Of a stretch of 64,000 nt of DNA, positions 35,446 through 46,622 are shown piece after piece. Every line of letters begins with the position of its first letter. Position 1 is the first letter of the stretch. Source of the DNA: Telmatactis stephensoni (taxonomy: Eukaryota; Cnidaria; Anthozoa; Actiniaria; Isophelliidae); contig JALIZF010001334.1 of NCBI GenBank assembly GCA_029948255.1, forward strand, positions 62,001 to 126,000, written 5' to 3'. The notes below the pieces were generated by a model. That model saw nothing but the letters and a program-made list of their open reading frames with translations. It was not told the DNA's origin and searched no databases. The position numbers and the translations under genes were made by a program.

Positions 35446-37148
35446 TAAAGACGTTTTTGTTGTTATTTTTCCATGTTCTCCTATTTTAGATATTTTCTTC
35501 TTGTTCATCTTTTTGGCTTGTTATTGCTGTTATTCGCCTGTCGTCTTTCTTGTTTTTCTTGGTTTAGTTTAGTTTCTTAGCTTTTCCTTCCAATTACTGG
35601 GGGCCCTGTAGTGTAGTAGGTCAGACCACACACACCGGCAACTTCATGGCCTACTCTCCCCGAATAGTGGTGTGGGTTCTTTTAGGTCCCTGTAATGCAA
35701 GTAGTGAAGTGTGGAGAGATGGGGTCTATGATTTAACGTCTTTATCCGAGAGTTCTTCCTCCTCCTCCTGTTCGTCGTCGTCTTCTTTTCTCTCTTGTTG
35801 TTCGTCTTCTCATTGTTGCACGTCTTCTTCCTCGTACCTGTTCGTCTTTTTGTTCTTCTCAAGGTCTGATTTAGGGGAGGACGCAGGGGGTGCACACCCA
35901 CGCCTAAGACTATTTTGAGTCCTTTTTTTTCTCTCAATATTTTTCCAAAATATCCTCTCAGCAGTTTCCAATTTATATGATGGTGCACCCCCTCCTGAAC
36001 ATAACCCTGGATCCGCCCCTGCTCTTGTTCTTCGTGCTTGTAGTTGTTGTTGTTGGTCTTCTCTTCCTTCTTCTTCATCATTCATAATTTCGTTTTTCGA
36101 TTTCTTTGTAGATTTGGTGATGTAACACCCTCTCAATATGAGCTTGGTTATCACACGCTTGGAAAACTAAGATGTTACGGGTGAGGATATTGATCCGGTG
36201 CACCTGGTGGACCCCCTGAATGGTTCATAACCAGCTCCTTAACTCAACGTTGACTACGTTAAATTGGGTCGGTTGAAATTATAAAACATTTTGAAAGTCT
36301 GTTAACGAATTGATATTGTCGATATTAATTCTTTCGCGATAGCTTCGGTAGGAACTAACGAAAGAATAGTTAAAGCCATTTACTGTTTTCTATCAGGAGA
36401 CCAAAATAGTCGTAATGATAATCATCAAAGTGTAATTTAATGATTGTACGTAGCATGCAGTAGCAGCAGCAGCAGCAGCAGCAGCAAAGTCATAGTAGAG
36501 TAGAAATTTTAAAATGTAAATGTACAATGATATTAAAGAAGTTCGTGTTATAGTAGTAGTATAGGGTGATTTTAGTTCACGCAGAACAAATAGTACTAAA
36601 TAGTGCTGAATTATGCAAATTCGTTTGTTTTCTGTTGTTTAATTAGTGCTATTTAATACTAAATAGTGCAAAGTATTGATGGTCGACTTCCTATTTGCAT
36701 TCAATTTGATGCTCAAGTTCAACATTCCATTGAATTTGCAAATAAATATAAAAGCGTTTTAGTTTCAAAATATCGATATGAAATATATTTCCGACCACCG
36801 CTGGAGGGAACGTCAACAATAAATTACCTTTAGAGCAGAACAACTTACGATTTTCTAAAGCGGGTTTTCCGAACGGCTTTCATCATTTTAAGGTTATGTA
36901 AAACATTGGGTTTATGGTTGCATAGTAGAAATTCTAGTTTAGTTAAGAGGGATTTGAAAAAGTGAAATATTCTAAAATGAGATATTTGCGTCAAGCTGTC
37001 CTCTTGTGATGGAATACGTGGTGCGCTTTTTGACATGCTTAATATGGACCAACTTTATGTAAATAAAAGGTCATTGATGATCTCTTAAAGTGCTATTTAT
37101 TTATCAGCCACTTAAAGTAAAGATACTTAGAGCTAAACGACTTCAAAC

Positions 37149-38831
37149 ATGCAGCACCCTACCAACCTTGAATTCAAATCTCTTGATGTTTCCTTCGTCG
37201 CTTTCATTCTCACTCACCTTTTTGTGCTATTTCGAGACGTTACTTGCTCGCCTGATTCCAGATCATCTTATTTTCTAATACAGCCTTACTCCTTCGTACA
37301 AGGAGAAGAGATAACATCAACCAAAGTCGTTGATACCTTCAGTTGTCATATTCTATGTCTTCGTGAACCGAGATGCTCTTCGCTTAACTTTGAACGAAAT
37401 CCAGATGAAAATGGTCGTCACCTTTGTATGATATCCAACTCACTTGTAGTTTATGGTCAGTTTGGGAATGTACTGCCGTCTGATGAATTTGACATTTATT
37501 TCGTCCCCGCAGGTGAGATTTGAATATGTTACACCGAAATGAATACGTTTATATTGCGCGAAACCTGCAAACAGACAGGTCGCTTTTTTATATGGAGTGT
37601 CTGGTTTCCGTACCTTCTGTACGGTCGACGACATGATCTGCAATCAAATGTACGACAAGCGTCTTGAGTGATTTGAAGCGTAGTATAACATGGTTCAATT
37701 TGCAGCAAGGCTCGCTGATATCGTAGTTAGTAGAATTTAGTGAAAATAATAGATATCGTAGAAAGAGATATAATATTTTAGACCGTTTTTCAAGGATGCG
37801 CGCGCAGCTCAAATTCCGTCGAAGGCTTGCTTTGAACCCAATTTTAATACTTCACCATCCAAAATAAGCATATTTTTTCATTGTGAACGACAAAATTGTT
37901 TTAGTTCTAAAAACTCTAAAACTTTAAACTTCAAATATTTCAAAAACATTTTTTCTTGGCCCGACAACGCTCCGTCATTTAAGCAGCGTGCTCATTGCTT
38001 CTTTTCTTTTGCTTCAAGACTTCTTGTCACGCAATCCTTTCAACAGGTTTTAACGAGAATATCATTTGAAATTATCAGTATATGTTATAAAGTTTGATGT
38101 CCTTTTCAGTGCTGAAGTCATGTACTCACGCCAAGTCGTTTGGCTACCATGAAAGCAAGCACTACTTCATTGATCCTGATGGACTGGGAGGCGAAGCGCA
38201 GCCATTTCGCGTCTTCTGTGACATGACCAGTCACAATGGTATTGGCGTGACAGTTGTTAGTCACAACAGTGAAGCCCGCACAAAGGTGTCCGGTTGTGAG
38301 TCTGATGGATGCTATAGGCGTGACGTGGTTTATGATGGAATATCTAGTGATCTCAATCAACTTCGAGCACTGATTAACATCTCCTTCAATTGTGAACAAT
38401 TTGTCAAGTACGAATGTCTAAATACACCCATATGGAGTAAGTCAAGCATTTTTCGCCAGTACTAATTTTCTTATTGCAAAAATTACTTCATTTTTTCTTT
38501 GCAATCAATAGCTTTTTCTGTCGCATGGCTTGTGTCACGTGATGGACGTCACATGAAGTACTGGGGTGGTGCACCGCGTGACAGTGGGATGTGCACATGT
38601 GGCGTGACGGATAGCTGTGCCAATAAATTGAAGTGTAACTGTGACGCTAATGATGACGTTTGGCGTGAAGATTCTGGCTTACTGACCTACAAAGAAGACC
38701 TTCCTATCATCTCCTTAAGGTTTGAATGTGACCTACTGACTGATAAGAAATATTTTAATTTTAGGAGAGACGTAAATGAACTGAGAAACATGGCTGCTAC
38801 TCTTCCTTCTAGTTGTTACTGTTGCTCTTGA
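37149..38831 (+). CDS. Secreted PAN + CNTNAP-like fibrinogen protein, array copy 4 (extended C-terminus)
   Basis: Exons 37149-37512, 38110-38436 and 38512-38831 (1011 nt, 336 aa). It is almost identical to copy 3, including most intron sequence, the CTCG variant and the 24-residue C-terminal extension. A difference is SYFL instead of SYFQ near residue 42. These two are the youngest pair in the array, or have been homogenised by gene conversion. Confidence 0.87.
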
Positions 38832-40550
38832 TAAAGACGTTTTTGTTGTTATTTTTCCATGTTCTCGTACTTTATATATTGTCTTCTTGTTCATCTTTTT
38901 TGCTTGTTAATGTTATTCTCCTGTCGTCTTTCTTCTTTTTCTTAGTTCAGTTTCTTAGCTTCTCCTTCCAATGAAGGCAGGGAAACCACAACTGCTGTCA
39001 CCAATTACTGTGGGCCCTGTAGTGTAGTAGGTCAGACCACACACACCGGCAACTTCATGGCCTACTACTCTCCCTGAATAGTGGTGTGGGTTCTTTTAGG
39101 TCCCTGTAATGCAAGTAGTAAAGTGTGGAGAGGTGGGGTCTATGATTTAACGTCTTTATCCGAGAATTCTTCCTCCTCCTCCTGTTCGTCGTCGTCTTCT
39201 TTTCTCTCTTGTTCTTCGTCTTCTCATTGTTGCACGTCTTCTTCCTCGTACCTGTTCGTCTTTTTGTTCTTCTCAAGGTCTGATTTAGGGGAGGGGCGCA
39301 GGGGGTGCACACCCACGCCTAAGACTATTTTGAGTCCTTTTTTTTCTCTCAATATTTTTCCAAAATATCCTCTCAGCAGTTTCCAATTTATATGATGGTG
39401 CACCCCCTCCTGAACATAACCCTGGATCCGCCCCTGCTCTTGTTCTTCGTGCTTGTAGTTGTTATTGTTGGTCTTCTCTTCCTCCTTCTTCATCATTCAT
39501 CATTTCGTTTTTCGATTTCTTTGTAGATTTGGTGATGTAACACCCTCTCAATATGAGCTTGGTTATCACACGCTTGGAAAACTAAGATGTTACGGGTGAG
39601 GATATTGATCCGGTGCACCTGGTGGACCCCCTGAATGGTTCATAACCAGCTCCTTAACTCAACGTTGTCTACGTTAAATTGGGTCGGTTTGAAATTATAA
39701 CATTTTGAAAGTCTGTTTACGAATTGATATTGTCGATATTAATTCTTTCGCGATAGCCTCGGTAGGAACTAACGAATAAAGAACAGTTAAAGCCATTTAC
39801 TGTTTTGCATCAAGAGACCAAAATAGTCGTAATGATAATCATCAAAGTGTAATTTAATGATTGTATGTAGCAGTAGCACTAGCAGCAAAGTCGTAGTAGA
39901 GTAGGAATTAATGTAAATGTACAATGTAAGAAGTTCGTGCTATAGTAGCATAAAGTGATTTTAGTTCACTCGTGATTAGTACGCAGAACAAATAGTACTA
40001 AATAGTGCTGAATTATGCAAATTATTTTGTTTTTTGTTGTTTAATTAGTGCTATTTAGTACTAAATAGTACAAAGTATTGATGGTCGACTTCCTATTCGC
40101 ATTCAATTTGATGCTCAAGTTCAACATTCCATTGAATTTGCAAATAAAAATAGAAGAGTTTTAGTTTCAAAATATCGATATGAAATATATTTCCGACCAC
40201 CGCTGGAGGGAACGTCAACAATAAATCACCTTTAGAGCAGAACAACTTACGTTTTTCTAAAGCGGGTTTTCCGAACGGCTTTCACCGTTTTAAGGTTATA
40301 TAAAACATTGGGTTTATGCTTGCATAGTAGAAATTCTAGTTTAGTTAACAGTGATTTGAAAAAGTGAAATATTTTACAATGATTTATTTGCGTCAAGCTG
40401 TCCTCTTGTGATGGAATACGTGGTGCGCCTTTTGACATGCTTAATATGGACCAACGTTATGTGAATAAAAGGTCATTGATGATCTCTTAAAGTGCTATTT
40501 GTTTATCAGCCACTTAAAGTAAAGATACTTACAGCTAAACGACTTCAAAC

Positions 40551-42700
40551 ATGCAGCACCCTACCAACCTTGAATTCAAATCTCTTGATGTTTCCTTCGT
40601 CGCTTTCATTCTCACTCACCTTTTTGTGCTATTTCGAGACGTTACTTGCTCGCCTGATTCCAGATCATCTTATTTTCAAATACAGCCTTACTCCTTCGTA
40701 CAAGGAGAAGAGATAACATCAACCAAAGTCGTTGATACCTTCAGTTGTCATATTCTATGTCTTCGTGAACCGAGATGCTCTTCGCTTAACTTTGAACGAA
40801 ATCCAGATGAAAATGGTCGTCACCTTTGTATGATATCCAACTCACTTGTAGTTTATGGTCAGTCAGTTGGGAATGTACTGCCGTCTGATGAATTTGACAT
40901 TTATTTCGTCCCCGCAGGTGAGACTTATGCTACATCGAAACGAATACGTTTGCAATTGTACTGCGCAAAACATACAAACAGACAGGTCGCTTTTATATAT
41001 AGAGTGTCTGGTTTCCGTACGATCTGTACGGTCAACGACATGATCTGCAATCAAATTTACGACAAGCGTCTTGCGTGATTTTAAGTTTGTAGCAAGGCTT
41101 GCTGATATCAAAGTATAATTTAGTGAAAATAATAGATATCGTAGAAAGAGATATATTTTAGACCGTTTTTCAAGGATGCGCGCGCAGCTCAAATACCGTC
41201 GGAGGCTTGCTTTGAACCCAATTTTAATACTTCACCATCCAAAATAAGCATAAGTTTTCATTGTGAACGACAACATTGTTTAAGTTGTAAAAACTCTAAA
41301 AATATTAACTTCAAATATTTCAAAAATATTTTTTCTTGGACCGACAACGGTCCGTCATTTAAGCAGCGTGCTCATTGCTTCCTTTCTTTTGCTTCAAGAT
41401 TTCTTGTCACGCAATCCTTTCAACAGGTTCTAACGAGAATATCATTTGTAATTATATCCATTTTGAAATCACTGGTGATTTCTGCAATCTGATTGGCTAA
41501 AAAGTGTGCGATTAATTCCTAAATTGCATCCTTTTGCTTCATTAATCGCATCTTTTTTTCCAACCAATCACAAAACAGTGTCTTTTATTATCAGCCAATC
41601 ATATACAAGAATCAAAAAAGCCATTTGATTGCTGTCAAGCTGTGGGATTTTTTTCCTTGAACCTGTTTTCACATTTTTGTTAAAAAGTAGAGCAAAAAAT
41701 TTGAGATTTCAAAATGGATATAATTAAGTGGTAATTAAACTTCGTGTCGTGCAATTTTGGGCCAGAAATCATACTCGTGATTATCAAACTACGCGGTCGT
41801 GCAGTTTTGTAATCACTCGTATATGATTTCGGCCCAAATTGCACTCCACTCAGTTTAATTACCATTATAAATTATCAGTATATGTTATAAAGTTTGGTGT
41901 CTTTTTCAGTGCTGAAGTCATGTACTCACGCCAAGTCGTTTGGCTACCATGAAAGCAAGCACTACTTCATTGATCCTGATGGACTGGGAGGCGAAGCGCG
42001 GCCATTTCGCGTCTTCTGTGACATGACCAGTCACAATGGTATTGGCGTGACAGTTGTTAGTCACAACAGTGAAGCCCGCACAAAGGTGTCCGGTTGTGAG
42101 TCTGATGGATGCTATAGGCGTGACGTGGTTTATGATGGAATATCTAGTGATCTCAATCAACTTCGAGCGCTGATTAACATCTCCTTGCATTGTGAACAAT
42201 TTGTCAAGTACGAATGTCTAAGTTCATTCATATGGAGTAAGTCAAGCATTTTTCGCCAAAACTAGTTTTCGTATTGCAAAAATTATTTCGAATATATAAT
42301 GAAAATAAAGCATTATCAAGCAATGCAAATATAATTCAAGTTCTTTTTTATTTGCATTGCTTGATAATGACTTATCGGCTAAGTCGAAACGTTATTGCGT
42401 CTCTAGGGTAAACAGCATAAAAATTACTTCATATTTTCTTTGCAATCAATAGATTTTACTGCCGCATGGCTTGTGTCACGTGATGGACGTCACATGAAGT
42501 ACTGGGGTGGTGCACCGCGTGACAGTGGGATGTGCGCATGTGGCGTGACGGGTAGCTGTGCCAATAAACTGAAGTGTAACTGTGACGCTAATGATGACGT
42601 TTGGCGTGAAGATTCTGGCTTACTGACCTACAAAGAAGATCTTCCTATCATCTCCTTAAGGTTTGAATGTGACCCACTGACTGATAAGAAATATTTCTAG
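40551..42700 (+). CDS. Secreted PAN + CNTNAP-like fibrinogen protein, array copy 5
   Basis: Exons 40551-40917, 41910-42236 and 42453-42700 (942 nt, 313 aa), the same phases and domains as copy 1. Exon 1 keeps the longer GQSVGN form shared with copy 1. Exon 2 ends SSFIW instead of TPIW. Exon 3 starts NFTAAW in place of TFSVAW. Intron 1 has a foldback insertion of about 420 bp (41446-41868) and intron 2 the hairpin element also seen in copy 1. The exon 2 start codon sometimes inferred from the open frame is not real: the frame is entered by splicing from exon 1. Confidence 0.87.
41446..41868. mobile_element. Foldback insertion in intron 1 of copy 5
   Basis: TAATTATATCCATTTTGAAATC is mirrored by GATTTCAAAATGGATATAATTA at about 41704-41727. 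A second inverted pair (GTAATTAAACT ... AGTTTAATTAC) brackets the remainder. The intron sequence of copies 1, 3 and 4 resumes right after. No frame of note. Confidence 0.75.
42311..42420. mobile_element. Hairpin insertion in intron 2 of copy 5
   Basis: Same element as 28312-28440 in copy 1, with the CATTATCAAGCAATGCAAAT arms and the GGGTAAACAGCAT tail. The outer part of the left arm is missing. Confidence 0.85.
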
Positions 42701-44005
42701 GAGAGACATTGTAAATGAAGTAACATGGCTGCTACTCTTCCTTCTAGTTGTTACTGTTGCTCTTGATAAAGTCGTTTTTGTTTTTTCATGTTCTCGTATT
42801 TTAGATATTGCCTTCTTGTTAATCTTTTTTGCTTGTTACTGTTATTCTCCTGTCGTCTTTCTTCTTTTTCTTAGTTTAGTTTAGTTTCTTAGCTTTCCCT
42901 TCCTATGAAGGCAGGGACACCACAACTGCTGTCACCAATTACTGTGGGCTCTGTAGTGTAGTAGGACAGACCACACACACCGGCAACTTCATGGCCTACT
43001 CTCCCTGAATAGTGGTGTGGGTTCTTTAAGGTCCCTGTAATGCAAGTAGTGAAGTGTGGAGAGATGGGGTCTATGATTTAACGTCTTTATCCGAGAGTTC
43101 TTCCTCTTCCTTTTGTTCGTCGTCGTCTTCTTTTCTCTCTTGTTCTTGGTCTTCTTTCCATTGTTGTTCGTCTATTTCCTCGTACCTGTTCGTCTTTTTG
43201 TTCTTCTCAAGGTCTGATTTAGGGGAGGACGCAGGGGGTGCACACCCACTCCTAAGACGATTTTGAGTCCTTCTTTTCTCTCAATATTTTTTTCAAAATA
43301 TCCTCTCGGCAGTTTCCAATTTATATGATGGTGCGCCCCCTCCTGAACGTAACCCTGGATACGCCCCTGCTCTCGTTCTTCGTGCTTGTAGTTGTTGTTG
43401 TTTTTGGTCTTCTCCTCCTCCTTCTTCATCATTCATAATTCTGTTTTTCGGTTTCTTTGTAGATTTGGTGATGTATCACCCATTTATCATGAGCTTGGTT
43501 ATCACACGCTTGGAAAACTAAGATGTTACGGGTGAGGATATTGATGCGGTGCACCGGGTGGACCCCCTGAATGGTTCATAACCAGCTCCTTAACTCAACG
43601 TTGTCTACGTTAAATTGGGTCGGTTGAAATTATAACATTTTGAAAGTCTGTTAACGAATTGATAACGTCGATATATTAATTCTTTCGCGATAGCTTCGGT
43701 AGGAACAAACGAAAGAATAGTTAAAACCATTCACTGTTTCGTGTATCAGGATACTAAAATAGTCGTACGCGTAATGATAATCATCATGTAGCAGTAGCAG
43801 CAAAGTCGTAGTAGAGTAGGAATTAATGTAAATGTACAATGATATTAAAGAAGTTCGTGCTATAGTAGTAGTATAGGGTGATTTTAGTTCACTCGTGATT
43901 AGTACGCATAACAAATAGTACTAAATAGTGCTGAATTATGCAAATTATTTTGATTTCTGTTGTTTAATTAGTGCTATTTAGTACTAAATAGTACAAAGTA
44001 TTGAT

Positions 44006-46600
44006 GGTCACAGAAGAATAGAGACTTTATTTCCAGAGGGTAGTACATAATAGTGCAAAGCACTAACAATCCTGTACCCTCAAATCTAAATTGTACAATA
44101 TTACCTGATCGTTTTATCAGTTCATGCGTTTTCAAAAGAAACACATCCAATTAACTTCAGATCATGATTTTCCGACCTAGTTGGAGTACCAAAGGTTCTA
44201 ATACTAGACTGCCGGATTGCAAGCGATGTATATTGGCAGCCATCTTGGATGAAAGCCTGTATATGAATTAATGAATTAACAACGACAATATCAATTTTTT
44301 GGTGATGGATGTCACAGTTTTCTTTCTTGCTGTGTTTAATTTTCTTACTATCTTTTCTTTCTATCTTTCTTTCTTTTCTTTTCTTTGCTTTCCTATTCTC
44401 AAGGGAATCAACTGAAACCAGTCATTCATCTCATTCTGGCACCCACTTTGAATATACTACATAAAAGAGATATCCAAGAAAAACTATCGGATCTCACAAA
44501 AAAATTTGGGGGGATCTTTAATGTACAGTATGTTCGCAAATTGTACTAAAATATAACGATTAACTGATTGTGCTAATGTGTAGAGATTACTTTTCTTTCT
44601 TATAAATATTAGACCACCACATTGACCACATATTCTCTATAAGAATTTTACTTGAATATTTATTAAAAATATGTTTAATAGATTTAGGAAATTGGACAGA
44701 TGCCTATATGAATTTTACTTGAATATTTATTAAAGATATGTCCAATAGGTTTAGGAAATTGGACAGATACTGTTAGTCAATATTTACTCATTCACGGTAT
44801 GACGCCACTAGTAGAGACTTTTCTCATTAGAATCGCGTTCTACCCCATGCATTGTTGCACACAACAACGTGTATCGTGTAATAAAGAAATTGCGATGCAG
44901 AATTTAGAAGCAAGAGTGGCTCGGTTCGAAAGAGAGCGAAAGCTTCCGAGTTCGATTTCCAATAACCCCGCACATTTCGACTTCTTTCAATTATTTCGTG
45001 TAGCTTTAATTAGTTTGAAATGCTAGAGTAATGTAATGTTAATGTAATTTTAAAGTAAAGTGCCCACTGTCGGATTCAGGTTTATCGGTCGAAAGACTGG
45101 CACGAGTTACCAACGTCAAATGGACGTTTCCGGTTTTTCATCATATGATTCAGCAAACAAGGTCAGGGTTAAAATCTTTAGAAGTGATGATATTGTTCAT
45201 AGGGAATTCTGGCGCTCATACAAGAAAAACGTTGGCTATATAACTTTAGAAGTAGTAGCGATGTCAGAAAATTTCCTTATAGCCCTTCTTATGTACTTTT
45301 ATCGCAATTTGAACTCGTCTACACTCGTTTTGTTTATTGAATTGTTTCAGTATTTCTATGGGTCGCTTTAATATTTTATTAACCTGACCTCGATCGCTTA
45401 TGCGCGCTGAATCGTACTCTTTACTCTTGATGGCCGAGGCTTAAAAGAGACATAGAATGGCCCAGACATTTAGCAGACCAGAGCCAGCCGAATACAAGGG
45501 GCTTTAACTAGAACTTGAATTAAGAACGGCGCATGGAACGTATACAGCGTCTTAACTAGGCCTGCATTGATACGCTCCCCTTCCCCACTCCCTGACACCC
45601 TGGGTCTCCGAGGACGAGCTTGCCATTAAAATTAACCTTTGAAAACAAAGGGCTTGGTTTCCGGTCTCAAGCTGGAAGTTTCAAGACAAGGCTGCATCGT
45701 GTGCCACCTTAAACACCTGCACCAAGAAGTCATACAACTGATGGGAAAAATCATCTTGATTTTCAGGAAGCATGGATAAGTATAACTTTCAAAGTACGAC
45801 GTATTTAATCGCATTTTGCAAACGAGTTAAATCATGGGTCTCGTTTGGGGAATTCATCTGAATCGAATCTGAAGATATAGCAAAGTGTACAGAATATGGC
45901 AGAAAAATATGTTAAATCGAGAAAAATGGGATTTTTTTGTCGTTAAAATTGTAATTAATAATAATTATTACAACACTTGATACTAATCTCGTAATCTGAT
46001 TGGTTGATTAGAGTGTGTCAATAAGAAGATAGACACACTGCTGACGCGCTTCAGTGCGCGCGTCCGTTCTGTTGCCTCGCTTGATAAAGATTTTTTAACT
46101 TTTATCTCAAATAATTGTTTTAAAAATCTCGCCGAGCTCGTGATTCCACTTGAGTTTTGAACTTTTTATGACGTCAAGAGTGTGTCAATAAGAGGACAGA
46201 CAACTCAAAACCGTTTTCAATTTGTTAATTTGAATGAAATAGCGTCTCTCCAAAAAGTGACCTTGACGTACTATAGAGCAATATTTTTAACCCGTGAAAC
46301 AGATTTCAGGGTAATACACATTAGCTCTCTTAATTTCATTATTTTTTCCTAGTTATTTCTTTTTCAGTTATATATGTGGATTCAAAGATCAATCATTAGA
46401 TAAACCTACTTGTATTGCTGGCCTATAAATGTGCGCATCTTTGGTTACTGCGGGGTTGCGGTTTTATCAAACAATATGGATGCAAAGATGAATCATTAAA
46501 TTGGATAAACCTAGGTGCACTGTTGCTATATAATTATACTTCATGTATAGGTCATCATTTTTCAAAGATGTAATGTATCATAAATAAGTCTAAAAACAAA
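44006..46600. other. No gene found; repeats at the end of the array
   Basis: Just past the array, about 44011-44105 reads on the minus strand like a LINE 3' tail (TACTACCCTCTGGAAATAAAG), low confidence. About 45966-46080 repeats the element at about 14236-14345. Open frames at 44.8-45.4 kb show no recognisable protein features. Confidence 0.5.
44643..44768 (+). repeat. 67-bp tandem duplication
   Basis: Two adjacent copies of a 67-bp unit starting GAATTTTACTTGAATATTTA and containing TTTAGGAAATTGGACAGAT. A few substitutions separate them. Confidence 0.9.
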
Positions 46601-46622
46601 TCGAATCACCATAAAACATGCA

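Larger units (their letters stand above)
26265..44005 (+). repeat. Tandem array of five ~3.4-kb gene units
   Basis: Five direct repeats each hold one three-exon PAN-fibrinogen gene. The start codons are at 26897, 30526, 33760, 37149 and 40551, giving spacings of 3629, 3234, 3389 and 3402 bp. Similarity covers promoters, exons, introns and 3' flanks, with units 3 and 4 nearly identical over long stretches. Unit edges coincide with remnants of the MITE seen whole at 26231-26376. Beyond 44005 the similarity stops. Confidence 0.95.

Noticed and set aside
26838..37278. Frames starting MLFIYQPL just upstream of each array gene
   Set aside because: They run out of frame through the signal-peptide and PAN exon; the MQHPTN frame has the cysteines and joins exon 2 in phase.
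27868..42199. Five 93-codon minus-strand frames opposite exon 2 of the array genes
   Set aside because: Antisense shadows: the plus strand carries the fibrinogen-type motifs and correct splice sites.
29187..43432. Poly-Ser (plus) and Lys/Arg-rich (minus) frames in each unit's 3' flank
   Set aside because: They span a TCC/TCG microsatellite and a MITE piece, differ in frame and end between units, and have no conserved protein.
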